From Mycolicibacterium sp. CH28 (GTDB lineage: Bacteria > Actinomycetota > Actinomycetes > Mycobacteriales > Mycobacteriaceae), in assembly GCF_004745805.1 (NCBI RefSeq), contig NZ_SRLQ01000004.1, forward strand, positions 620,001 through 684,000: 64,000 nucleotides of DNA. Reading direction: 5' to 3'. The first letter of the stretch is position 1. Each line of letters begins with the position of its first letter. Below, one piece after another: positions 50,866 through 59,126 of the stretch. Below the pieces are notes generated by a model. It saw only the letters and a program-made list of their open reading frames with translations, ran no database searches and was not told the DNA's origin. The position numbers and the translations under genes are program-made.

Positions 50866-52571
50866 CACCGCAAGACGCCGCGTGGTGGAAGTCTGCCGTC
50901 GTCTACCAGATCTATCCCCGCAGCTTCGCCGACTCGGACGGCAACGGCTTCGGCGACTTGGGGGGCATCGTCGAGCGTCTCAGCTATCTGCAGACGCTGG
51001 GAGTTGATGTCATCTGGCTGTCACCGATCTACCCGTCACCGCAGGCCGACAACGGCTATGACATCAGCGACTACCGCGACATCGACCCACTGTTCGGCAC
51101 GCTCGCCGAATTCGATGTGCTGCTCGCCCAGATCCACGAACGCGGAATGAAGCTCGTGATGGATCTCGTGGTCAACCACACCTCCGACGAGCACCCGTGG
51201 TTCGTCGAGTCACGCTCCTCTCGGCACAACCCGAAAAGGGATTGGTACATCTGGCGCGACTCCCGTGCGGGCGGCGAGCCGAACAATTGGGGCTCGTTCT
51301 TCTCAGGATCGGCATGGTCCTGGGATGAAGTCACCGGCCAGTACTACCTGCACCTATTCGACCGTAAGCAACCGGACCTGAACTGGGACAATCCTCAGGT
51401 ACGAAAAGCCATGCAGGACATCATGGTTTGGTGGCTCGACCGAGGTGTCGACGGCTTCCGAATGGATGTCGTCAATTTCATCTCCAAAACACGGGGACTC
51501 CCAGACGCGCCGACGGTCCCCGGCCATCGGTTCGTCATCGCCGTTGACGAGTTCGTCGACGGACCGCATGTGCACGAGTACCTCGCCGAGATGATCCGCG
51601 AAGTCTTCGGCAACCGCGATGGCGAGTTCATTACGGTGGGTGAGATGCCCGGCGTGACCCCCGAGGAAGCGCGCTTGTATACCGATCCGGCTCGGGGCGA
51701 GCTCAACATGGTCTTTCAGTTCGAGCACGTCTCGGTGGACCAGAGCCCGGCCAACAAATTCGAGTGCCGGGGACTCGACCTGGTCGTCCTCAAGAAAGCG
51801 TTCAATCGATGGCAGGCGGCATTGGCTGAAACCGGCTGGAACGGCTTGTACTGGGAAAACCACGACCAGCCTCGCGTCGTTTCCCGGTTCGGCGACGACG
51901 ACCCGGACTACTGGGGCGTCTCGGCGAAGGCACTCGCGACGATTCTGCATGGCATGCGCGGCACACCGTTCGTCTATCAAGGCGAAGAACTCGGAATGAC
52001 GAACAATCCGTTTCGCAGTGCGCACGACCATCACGACCTCGAGGCCGTGAACTACTACACGAGTGTGATCGAACGGGGCGGCGACGAGATTGCTGCCCTG
52101 TCCGGCCTGGCCGCGATGAGCCGCGACAACGCCCGCACACCGATGCAATGGAGCCCGGGACGCAACGCAGGATTCACGACCGGTGAGCCGTGGATACCGG
52201 TCAATCCGAACCACCTCTGGCTGAATGCGGAATCACAGTTTACTGCAACAGATTCCGTCTTCGCCCACTATCAGGCGCTCATTCGCCTGCGTCATGAACT
52301 GCCAATCCTCGTGCACGGGGACTTGACGCCGCTGATGGAAGAGGACCCGCAGATCTGGGCCTACACCAGAGGCACGCCGGACGGGACAATCCTCGTGATC
52401 GCCAACTGCGGTCGCCAGCCCAGGACCGTCGACGTGGGGACAGAGTGGACCGGCGCCAGCCTGTTACTCGGCAATCTTCCGGGGACCCCGAGTGCGCTGA
52501 CATCGACGGTCCTGCAGTTGGCAGGTTGGGACGCGCGAATCTACTCTGCCGGCCGATCGGCGCCTGAATAG
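50862..52571 (+). CDS. GH13 alpha-glucosidase / oligo-1,6-glucosidase
   Basis: 569 residues. GH13 regions are complete: VDVIWLSPIYPSP, DLVVNHTSDEHPWF, nucleophile Asp in DGFRMDVVNF, acid/base Glu in ITVGEMPG and the third Asp in WENHDQPRVVS. The pattern fits alpha-glucosidases that cleave alpha-1,4 or 1,6 glucosides rather than amylases. No signal peptide, so it is cytoplasmic. It is coupled to a glycosyltransferase, which suggests making and recycling of an internal alpha-glucoside such as a compatible solute. Confidence 0.94.
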   Translation: MTPQDAAWWKSAVVYQIYPRSFADSDGNGFGDLGGIVERLSYLQTLGVDVIWLSPIYPSPQADNGYDISDYRDIDPLFGTLAEFDVLLAQIHERGMKLVMDLVVNHTSDEHPWFVESRSSRHNPKRDWYIWRDSRAGGEPNNWGSFFSGSAWSWDEVTGQYYLHLFDRKQPDLNWDNPQVRKAMQDIMVWWLDRGVDGFRMDVVNFISKTRGLPDAPTVPGHRFVIAVDEFVDGPHVHEYLAEMIREVFGNRDGEFITVGEMPGVTPEEARLYTDPARGELNMVFQFEHVSVDQSPANKFECRGLDLVVLKKAFNRWQAALAETGWNGLYWENHDQPRVVSRFGDDDPDYWGVSAKALATILHGMRGTPFVYQGEELGMTNNPFRSAHDHHDLEAVNYYTSVIERGGDEIAALSGLAAMSRDNARTPMQWSPGRNAGFTTGEPWIPVNPNHLWLNAESQFTATDSVFAHYQALIRLRHELPILVHGDLTPLMEEDPQIWAYTRGTPDGTILVIANCGRQPRTVDVGTEWTGASLLLGNLPGTPSALTSTVLQLAGWDARIYSAGRSAPE

Positions 52572-52651
52572 CGAGCGTTGTGCCCTGGGCCGGAGCGAGG
52601 GACCATTGGTCGCGATGACGACCGTGGATGAGCTGTCCGAAGCATCGAGGG

Positions 52652-53629
52652 TCAGGCCTTGGGGCCATTTCGGCCGTACATTGCGGCTAGGCGCGCGTTG
52701 TAGGCGGTCAGTGCCGCGTCGTCGTCGTCGAGGTCGATCGACGAGTCGGCATCGGCACCCAGCGTCGTTTGTCGCCGGATTCGATCCAGCCACGGGCCAA
52801 GGCTGTTTCCCGCACCATCGCGCCTGGCGATCCAGCGGCCCCCGATCACGACCATCAGGATCATCATCAAGCCGTCGCCCGCGAACCACATGATGGCCCC
52901 GGCCGTAGATTGGTCGGCCAATGCGGTTGGACCCCAGTCCCGAGACGCGGCGTAGGCGGGTGCGAGCGCAGAATTGCTCATCATCAACACCACCCCAACC
53001 AGTGTGTCGGGACCCATGCAGAGCATGACGACAACGAAAGCCAGGAAGGACGCCAGCGGTGGATCAGTGGTTAGTTCGTCGCCGGCGAGCGGAAGCAATA
53101 GCAGATAGCCGGTGATGAGGTAGAGGACCAGTTCGCTGTTGTGGATCCACATGTGCTGGCTCATTGCCTGCTGAAAGCCGGTCAGGTGGGTCAACACCAG
53201 CACCGCGGCATACAGGGGGACGGTGAGGCGCGGTGTGATGAGCCAACGAAGGGGTCGGCCGGTACGGAGGGTGTCGATACGCGCACGCACCACGGGCCCG
53301 CCGGCGCTGTGCAGCAATCGAATTGGCTGTGCCCATACCAGCAGCGCGGGCACCACGGTGATAAGCAGCAGGTGCACGATCATGTGCACCCAGAACAGTT
53401 GGCAGCTGTAGATCGCGAGTGGGCTGTTGACGATGAGCACCAACGTTCCGGCTGCGGCCACAACGGACACCGCCCGCGCCGGCGACCATGATCGGCCGCT
53501 ACGGCGCAGACGGATCAGGAGGGTGAGATAACCGAGAGACACCGATGCGATCAGTAGGTCCGCGACAGGTGAGGACGTCCACGTCGTCAATTGGTTTGCA
53601 CCGCTGGTGAGCGCGGGGTCCATCGTCAC
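52652..53629 (-). CDS. Cytochrome c oxidase assembly protein, CtaG (caa3) family
   Basis: 325 residues with about seven transmembrane helices. Family features include the His-rich FWVHMIVHLLLITVVPALLV, SQHMWIHNSELVLYLITGYL and MWFAGDGLMMILMVVIGGRW. Bacterial CtaG_Caa3 proteins are linked to copper delivery for cytochrome oxidase. In many mycobacteria the domain is fused to CopD; here it stands alone. Its GTG start (53629) overlaps the ClC stop by 3 bases, so it is coupled to the chloride transporter. An ATG at 53623 is also possible. Confidence 0.9.
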   Translation of the reverse strand: MTMDPALTSGANQLTTWTSSPVADLLIASVSLGYLTLLIRLRRSGRSWSPARAVSVVAAAGTLVLIVNSPLAIYSCQLFWVHMIVHLLLITVVPALLVWAQPIRLLHSAGGPVVRARIDTLRTGRPLRWLITPRLTVPLYAAVLVLTHLTGFQQAMSQHMWIHNSELVLYLITGYLLLLPLAGDELTTDPPLASFLAFVVVMLCMGPDTLVGVVLMMSNSALAPAYAASRDWGPTALADQSTAGAIMWFAGDGLMMILMVVIGGRWIARRDGAGNSLGPWLDRIRRQTTLGADADSSIDLDDDDAALTAYNARLAAMYGRNGPKA

Positions 53630-55413
53630 GGCGCCCGCTCGGGTGTGGTGGGACTAGGGCGGAGTTCGGCCAGCACTGCCTCATAGGTGATCCATCCGAT
53701 TAGTGCGGTCTGATCGGAGTTGAGAACGGGCAGCCCGGAGCCGCCGCGACCGCTGAGTTTCGCGAGTATCTCTTCGGCTCCGGCGTCCGCGGTGACGGCG
53801 GTGGGCTGCCCGACGAGCGGCTTGATCCGTTGCGGGTGGTCTGGCTCGCCGAGCATTTCGGCGACGTCCTGGGCTGACACGCAGCCGGTGTAGCGTCCGT
53901 CGGCTCCGATCACTGGCAGCATGCCGAATGGTGACTCCGCCAGCGCCGCGGCAGCGTCATCGAGCGATGCGTGTTCGTTTAGCGGTTCGGGCGTCGGGAT
54001 TGCGATGTCGGCGGCGGTGAAGTCTCGGTGCTCCGATGTTGGGGCGTCGAGGTCGACACCGCGGCGCCACAGCTTGGCGGTGTAGATCGTTTTCTTGGAC
54101 AACAGATGTCCAGTGCCTGCCGCCATGACGACTGCTGCCATCAACGGCAGGATGATGGAGTATTCGCCGGTGAGTTCGAACAAGATGATCACCGCGGTGA
54201 TCGGAGCTCCGGTGGCCCCGCCGAGTGCGGCGCCCATGCCGATCAGTCCATAGGCGCCGGCCGACTCGGTCACTCCGGGGAAGAGCCCGTGGGCGATCAT
54301 CCCGAACGCGGTGCCGGCCATGGCTCCGATGAACAGCGTCGGGGCGAACACTCCACCCGAACCGCCGATGCCGATGGTCAGGCTGGTCGCGAGCATCTTG
54401 CCGACCATCAGGAGCAGCAGCATCCCAATGACGTACTTACCCTCAACCGCGTTCTCCAGGACCGGATATCCGACGCCATACATCTGTGGCAGGGCGATGA
54501 GCAGTCCGCCGAGCAACACACCGCCGACTGCGGGGCGGGCCCATTCCGGACCGCGCCACATCCAGTCGCAGGCGTCCTCGACCAGATAGAGCACTTTTGA
54601 GAACGCGACCCCGACAACCCCAACTGCGATGCCGAGCGCGATGTACAGCAGATACTCGGTCGGACTGCGGACGGCGAACGCCGGCAGGGTCAGGAAGGGA
54701 TGGTCGCCGAGCATCGTCCGCCCGACGACGTCGGCGGTCACGCTGGCCAGCACCACCGCGCCAAAGGACTCCGCCGTGAAACTTCGCAGAATCAACTCCA
54801 TCGCGAAGAATGGCCCCGCCAGCGGCGCGTTGAACGTCGCAGAAATCCCTGCGGCTGCTCCGCAGGCGACCAGTAGCCGCACCCGCGGGGTGTCCAGCCG
54901 CAGCAGTTGAGCGACGGTCGAACCGGCCGCCGACCCGATCTGAACGATCGGGCCCTCCCTACCGACTGAGCCGCCGCCGCCGATGCACAGCGCCGACGCC
55001 AAGGCCTTGACCAGGCTGACCTGCGGTGCAATCCGGCCGCCTCGATGCCTGACCGCATACATCACCTCGGGCACACCGTGACCGCGGGCCTCCGGCGCGA
55101 ACCGATGCACCAACGGGCCGTACACCGCGCCCGCCAGCACGGGCGCCAGCAGTAAGAACCAGAAACCCAACCACGGCCAGTGTGTACTGGCCACCCGGCC
55201 GAGCCCCGAGTAATCGTCGTAGCCGGTGAACATCCGGGTGAATGCCGTGATGAGCCAACGGAACCCCACCGCGCCCAGTCCGGTCACCGCGCCGACGGCT
55301 ACCGCCAGCGGCACCAACGCCGACGGGCTTCCCCGCAGCCACCGTCCCCACGCCGCTCGCTGGGACACCAAGATGGGGCGGCCCACGGTGGAGCTGGTTC
55401 GACCGGTCACCAT
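53626..55413 (-). CDS. ClC-family chloride channel/transporter with CBS domains
   Basis: 595 residues from ATG 55413. The transport domain carries the gating-Glu motif GSVGREGPIVQIGSAAG, the first selectivity motif in the form GHGVPEV (His in place of the usual Ser), and GGSGGVFAPTLFIGA. Two CBS domains (about 460-590: DIAIPTPEPLNEHASLDDAA and LPVIGADGRYTGCVSAQDVA) should bind adenine nucleotides. It may exchange chloride and protons. A MarR gene is divergent, with an operator overlapping this start codon. Confidence 0.94.
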   Translation of the reverse strand: MVTGRTSSTVGRPILVSQRAAWGRWLRGSPSALVPLAVAVGAVTGLGAVGFRWLITAFTRMFTGYDDYSGLGRVASTHWPWLGFWFLLLAPVLAGAVYGPLVHRFAPEARGHGVPEVMYAVRHRGGRIAPQVSLVKALASALCIGGGGSVGREGPIVQIGSAAGSTVAQLLRLDTPRVRLLVACGAAAGISATFNAPLAGPFFAMELILRSFTAESFGAVVLASVTADVVGRTMLGDHPFLTLPAFAVRSPTEYLLYIALGIAVGVVGVAFSKVLYLVEDACDWMWRGPEWARPAVGGVLLGGLLIALPQMYGVGYPVLENAVEGKYVIGMLLLLMVGKMLATSLTIGIGGSGGVFAPTLFIGAMAGTAFGMIAHGLFPGVTESAGAYGLIGMGAALGGATGAPITAVIILFELTGEYSIILPLMAAVVMAAGTGHLLSKKTIYTAKLWRRGVDLDAPTSEHRDFTAADIAIPTPEPLNEHASLDDAAAALAESPFGMLPVIGADGRYTGCVSAQDVAEMLGEPDHPQRIKPLVGQPTAVTADAGAEEILAKLSGRGGSGLPVLNSDQTALIGWITYEAVLAELRPSPTTPERAP

Positions 55414-55434
55414 TGCAGTATGCAATAGTTGCAT
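55412..55434. promoter_or_regulatory. MarR-type operator with three alternating half-sites
   Basis: ATTGCA (55412-55417), TGCAAT (55421-55426) and TTGCAT (55429-55434) are half-sites in alternating orientation, giving two overlapping inverted repeats. The first overlaps the ClC start codon (55411-55413). The site is 43 bases upstream of the MarR start, so one protein could control both genes. Confidence 0.8.
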
Positions 55435-55476
55435 GGGGCTTCGATACCTGGGGCCACCTGCTGCGGAGAGGACGCT

Positions 55477-55968
55477 ATGCCCGGCCACAACGATCCAGCC
55501 GCCGACGACTCGGTTGACGCCATTACCGACGCTCTATTAACCACCTCGCGGCTGCTGGTCGCGATCTCGGCGCAGTCCATTGCCAATGTCGATGAGACCC
55601 TGACGATCCCGCAGTTCCGCACACTGGTGATCCTTTCGACGCGCGGCCCGGTCAACCTGGCGACCCTGGCCGGGTTGCTCGACGTTGCGCCATCCACGAC
55701 CGGCAGGATGGCCGACCGCCTCGTCGCCGCGGGCCTGATCGACCGACAACCCAACCCCGATTCACGGCGCGAACTGGTTGTTGAATTGACGCCGCGTGGA
55801 TTGGACGTGGTCGCGGCGGTGACCGGGCATCGGCGTCGCCGAATCGCCGAGGTGGTGCACAACATGCCAGCCCGCGAACGCCAGGGCTTGGTGCGGGCGC
55901 TGACTTCGTTCACTGCCGCGGGTGGGGAGCGAGCAGCAACATTCGAAGTCGGCGGATTCCTTGCTTGA
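55477..55968 (+). CDS. MarR-family transcriptional regulator
   Basis: 163 residues from ATG 55477 (GGAGAGGACGCT upstream). The winged helix-turn-helix is LATLAGLLDVAPSTTGRMAD, then RLVAAGLIDRQPNPDSRREL. It is transcribed away from the ClC/CtaG operon. The TTGCA half-sites between them make it the likely repressor of the transporter genes and of itself. The inducing signal is unknown. Confidence 0.93.
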   Translation: MPGHNDPAADDSVDAITDALLTTSRLLVAISAQSIANVDETLTIPQFRTLVILSTRGPVNLATLAGLLDVAPSTTGRMADRLVAAGLIDRQPNPDSRRELVVELTPRGLDVVAAVTGHRRRRIAEVVHNMPARERQGLVRALTSFTAAGGERAATFEVGGFLA

Positions 55969-56292
55969 CAACGACATTGGACGGCCTTTGCGATGCACAC
56001 GGACAGGTCACACTTACTACGCCGGTTGCGATCAGCCGCGGGTCGTCTCTGTCGAGCGACTGTCATCTCGCCAGGCAATGTGATCAATCCAGACCATCGG
56101 CCGAGCATTGCGCTTCGTCCTAGATCTGTAGCGTGCCCAGCCTCGTCGCCATAGAGCATCGCCTAAACAACTGGGATGCAAAGCAATACGGCATGCGTCA
56201 TTGGTAGCCTGCCGTATTCGAGTCCTCGATCTTCGCCCGCGGGTGGGGTAGCCACCCGGCACCAGCGTCTCGCCGGTCATACCCATGCTCGC
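55969..56292. other. Intergenic stretch with an imperfect repeat shared with 58713-58792
   Basis: No gene is supported. The segment about 56001-56095 resembles 58713-58792 (shared blocks TACGCC, TGCGATCA, CTCGCCAGGCA and TCCAGA). The two copies flank the SnoaL, TetR, NIPSNAP and DUF4267 genes. Confidence 0.5.
56001..56095. repeat. Imperfect repeat, copy 1
   Basis: Matches 58713-58792 with several small gaps; shared blocks include ACTACGCC/CCTACGCC, TGCGATCA, TCTCGCCAGGCA and TCCAGA. Identity is roughly 70 to 75 percent by eye. Confidence 0.5.
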
Positions 56293-56370
56293 GTGGACGC
56301 GGTGACGGTACGCGATCTTCGGAACAACGGGGGAGAAGTGCTGCGCCGTCTCGAGCACGGCGAGCGCGGC
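56293..56370 (+). pseudogene. Phd/YefM-type antitoxin N-terminal fragment
   Basis: From GTG 56293 the frame reads VDAVTVRDLRNNGGEVLRRL and EHGERG, the N-terminus of Phd/YefM antitoxins. The conserved core that normally follows (variants of TVTRDGKPVAEL) is lost, and the frame runs on into the SnoaL-like gene. No toxin gene follows. The fragment is too short to work. Confidence 0.6.
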
Positions 56371-56424
56371 CAGCCGCCTGTTCGAGGGCGGGTAGGGAGT
56401 GCCGGACGCGATACAGTGATTTCG

Positions 56425-56946
56425 ATGGCGGACGACCGGACAGCAGTGGAGCCTACACACCTACCACCGGCGGCTGTCGAACCACTCCGGACCTTCGTGA
56501 TCGACGAGCCGGCCGGTGGTGCGGGATTCGACTGCCGGGACCGGCTCGCGGTCAAACACGTCGTCGATACCTATGCGCTGGCGTACGACAACTACCAGGC
56601 CGACATTTGGTTTGATCTCTTCACCGAAGATGCGGTTTTCGCCGTCGGCGTTCCCGGGCAGGAGCAGATCGAACAGTCCGGAGCAGTGTTCCGCGACTTT
56701 TGGCGCGATCGCATGTCAACATTCAAGAACGCCGGTAACCAGCGGCGCCACTTGATGTCAAACATCGTCTACCTCGAGCAGACCGAAGCGACGATGCACA
56801 TCAGCGTCGTCGGGCTGCTCGCCAACACCGCGAACGGAAGAACATTCGCACCCGTCGCGGCACTCAACTACGAGGGGTGGCTGGTCAAGCGGCACGGGGT
56901 GTGGAAGATCAACCGCTGGCACGACTTTCCCGACGGGCAGTTCTGA
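56425..56946 (+). CDS. SnoaL-like / NTF2-family protein
   Basis: 173 residues from ATG 56425. It has the alpha+beta cone fold pattern: an N-terminal helix (DRLAVKHVVDTYALAYDNYQ), a strand with WFDLFTEDAVFAVGVPG, then HLMSNIVYLEQTEATMHISV and a C-terminal strand GWLVKRHGVWKINRWHDFP. Family members are hydrolases, isomerases or ligand-binding proteins in polyketide or aromatic metabolism. It faces the TetR gene at 57020, which ends 74 bases away. Confidence 0.82.
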   Translation: MADDRTAVEPTHLPPAAVEPLRTFVIDEPAGGAGFDCRDRLAVKHVVDTYALAYDNYQADIWFDLFTEDAVFAVGVPGQEQIEQSGAVFRDFWRDRMSTFKNAGNQRRHLMSNIVYLEQTEATMHISVVGLLANTANGRTFAPVAALNYEGWLVKRHGVWKINRWHDFPDGQF

Positions 56947-57019
56947 CAACCGAGGAAAGAACTCGTCGACGGCCACGGCAGCTCTTTCCTGCGACGCGGC
57001 CAACCTATCTTCGAACCCG

Positions 57020-57622
57020 TCAATGCCTGTCCTGCGCAACGCCTTCGGACCCACCCGCGAATTGGTTGACGAGCAGTCGGAGACGTTCCGAGTCGTAGCC
57101 AGGACGTAGTCGACCGGTGCGCGTGAGGGTGACCAGTCCGTGCAGCGCGGCCCAGAACACTTCGGTGAGCGCTTCTGCATCTTGCTCGCGAGCGACCCCT
57201 TCGACGGCTTGGCGCAGCTCGGCAAAGGCCGCCCTGAGCTGTGGCGGAGCGTCTTGGGCGGCGAAGCGCAAGGCGCTCGCGCGGGTGAACATGGCGTCGT
57301 AAACCGCCGCGTTGGTGCGGGCATAGTTCAGGTACGCCTGCGCAATCCGAGATAGGGCGTCACTAGCCGCGGCGGCGTCGCAGCGGGCGGCTCGAATCAC
57401 CTCCGCAAGCTCGGCGAACCCGTCGATCGCAACCGCATCGGCGATTTGCTCCATACCGCCGAAGTGCTTGTACAACACGGGTTGGCTGTATTCGATCTCG
57501 GTGGACAGCCGACGTGTGGTGACGGCGTCCCACCCTTCAGCCTCAGCCAGCGTGCGGGCCGTGGCGACGATCAGCTGCCGGCGGGCAGCCCGCTCCCGCT
57601 CTCGGCGATTCTCGAATGCCAT
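57020..57622 (-). CDS. TetR-family regulator (WHG-type C-terminus)
   Basis: 200 residues from ATG 57622 (ATG 57637 would overlap the first operator). The helix-turn-helix is LIVATARTLAEAEGWDAVTT and SQPVLYKHFGGMEQIADAVA. The C-terminal domain contains the Trp-x-x-Leu-His-Gly feature ALHGLVTLTRTGRL of the WHG class. It is divergent from the NIPSNAP/DUF4267 operon with three matching operators between. Confidence 0.92.
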   Translation of the reverse strand: MAFENRRERERAARRQLIVATARTLAEAEGWDAVTTRRLSTEIEYSQPVLYKHFGGMEQIADAVAIDGFAELAEVIRAARCDAAAASDALSRIAQAYLNYARTNAAVYDAMFTRASALRFAAQDAPPQLRAAFAELRQAVEGVAREQDAEALTEVFWAALHGLVTLTRTGRLRPGYDSERLRLLVNQFAGGSEGVAQDRH

Positions 57623-57631
57623 ACCCGACAT

Positions 57632-57694
57632 TAGCACTGCTATGCAGGCTAGCGCTGCTATTGACGCTGAAGAATCTGCGGGTTAGCGTTGCTA
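57632..57694. promoter_or_regulatory. Three TetR operator copies TAGCRYTGCTA
   Basis: TAGCACTGCTA (57632-57642, a perfect 5-1-5 palindrome), TAGCGCTGCTA (57650-57660) and TAGCGTTGCTA (57684-57694). Spacings between centres are 18 and 34 bases. They lie between the TetR start (57622) and the NIPSNAP start (57739). Confidence 0.85.
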
Positions 57695-57738
57695 GCAGTT
57701 ATCCCCGAGGGGGAGTCGACTGGAGGAGCACGATTTCA

Positions 57739-58056
57739 ATGTTTCAGCTCAGGACCTACACCCTGCGATCGCCAGAGGCTCTGCAGCAGTACGCGACGGT
57801 GCACTGGGCCCGCCACCTGACGACCTTGAAGGCATTCGGGGTCACCACCCACGGTGTATGGACCGAGCAAGGCGGCGAGACGAATCGCCTCGTCACACTC
57901 GTGCAGTACCCACCGGGCGCCGACCCCGAACACCTCGCCCGCCAGATCATGACCAGCCCGGAATTCGCCGCCGACATGGCCGGCTTCGACGTCGACGACA
58001 TCGTGGACGTGCAGACGACACTGCTTGACCCGACGACGTTCTCACCGATCCGCTGA
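57739..58056 (+). CDS. NIPSNAP-family protein
   Basis: 105 residues from ATG 57739, with GGAGGAGC 10 bases upstream. It has the ferredoxin-like dimeric barrel pattern of NIPSNAP proteins: FQLRTYTLRSPEALQQYATV, HWARHLTTLKAFGVTTHGVW, then RLVTLVQYPPGADPEHLARQ. Members bind or modify small hydrophobic compounds; exact roles are unclear. It is first in a two-gene operon controlled by the divergent TetR. Confidence 0.85.
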   Translation: MFQLRTYTLRSPEALQQYATVHWARHLTTLKAFGVTTHGVWTEQGGETNRLVTLVQYPPGADPEHLARQIMTSPEFAADMAGFDVDDIVDVQTTLLDPTTFSPIR

Positions 58057-58078
58057 CAAAACCCCAGGAGTGTTCGAC

Positions 58079-58462
58079 ATGACCATCACCACCACGATCG
58101 GCTATGTGCTCGCCGGACTGCTCGCCGCAGGCATCATCTTCATCGGTGCACGCTTCCTTGTCGCCCCACGCATCGCCGCCGCCGGTTACGGCGTGCCAGC
58201 AGATTTCGACCGGCCGTTCGCGGGCGCCTATCTCAGCGTCAAGGGCGTCCGCGACATCGCCACGGGGCTCTACGTCATCATCCTGATGATCGCCGGCGCG
58301 ACCCATCTGGTCGGCTGGATCATGTTGGCCGCCACGATCATTCCGCTCGCCGACGCGACCATCGTGCTGCGCAACGGCGGCTCCAAGTCGACAGCCTTCG
58401 GAATCCATGGCGTCACGGCCACCGTCATGCTCATCACGTCCGGGCTTCTACTGATTTCGTAA
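58079..58462 (+). CDS. DUF4267 family membrane protein
   Basis: 127 residues from ATG 58079, with CCAGGAG upstream, 22 bases after the NIPSNAP stop. Four hydrophobic segments are apparent (GYVLAGLLAAGIIFIGARFL, LYVIILMIAGATHLVGWIML, AATIIPLADATIVL, VTATVMLITSGLLLI). GAYLSVKGVRDIATGLYVI is typical of DUF4267. The function of the family is unknown; TetR-controlled copies are common. Confidence 0.88.
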   Translation: MTITTTIGYVLAGLLAAGIIFIGARFLVAPRIAAAGYGVPADFDRPFAGAYLSVKGVRDIATGLYVIILMIAGATHLVGWIMLAATIIPLADATIVLRNGGSKSTAFGIHGVTATVMLITSGLLLIS

Positions 58463-59126
58463 GCAGGACACCGTGACCACGACATTTGCCGACATAGCCC
58501 ACCCCGCCACAAGGGACAGAACGAGATGACCGCGACGAGAGCCGATCTCCGTCTCTGATTCCGAAGCGTTGACAGACGGTCATATCGAGGTGGATGAAGC
58601 GCCGTGGCCAACCGGCGTTGGAGAGACAGGAGTTCCTGCGGGGGCTCAACGGGGACTACCAGCTATCGCGTCGTTCTCGGACAACCAGCCGGACACGAGC
58701 TAGCGAGTAACGGGCTAGACCACACCTCCTACGCCCGCTGCGATCAACTGAGCGCGGTCTCCGTCGTCTCGCCAGGCAGTGATTAGTCCAGAACAGATGC
58801 AAGCCATATATGTTCACCGAAAACCCACCATATTCAACCCGAATTCGACCAGGGTGACGGTGACGCCGCGATCCGTATTCCTGCTCGGGCGGTCGCCGCA
58901 GAACCGCGAGCGGCGCGGACGGGGGAGCGCGGTCGATGCTGCAATACCGGCCGGCCGCGCCCTTGCGGTGTGCGCGCGACCGCCCGTTTGGCTTTAGCGT
59001 CGGCCGCTATGGCCGGACTGGACGATTACGTGAAGCGCTGGCGCACAGCACTTTACGTTTCTTGCCAATGACAGGATGCGTGGGGTCTAGCTGCAGTTGT
59101 TGCGGCCCGCAGGATTCCTGGCGGGC
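58463..59126. other. Gene-poor stretch with an imperfect repeat
   Basis: 664 bases with no supported gene. The segment 58713-58792 resembles 56001-56095, so the TetR/NIPSNAP module is framed by related sequence. A minus-strand tail near 58855 reads GVTVTLVEFGLNMVGF before a stop and may be gene debris; I cannot name it. Confidence 0.45.
58713..58792. repeat. Imperfect repeat, copy 2
   Basis: Counterpart of 56001-56095, same orientation. Together the copies frame a 2.6-kb segment with the antitoxin fragment, the SnoaL-like gene and the TetR/NIPSNAP/DUF4267 module. Confidence 0.5.
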
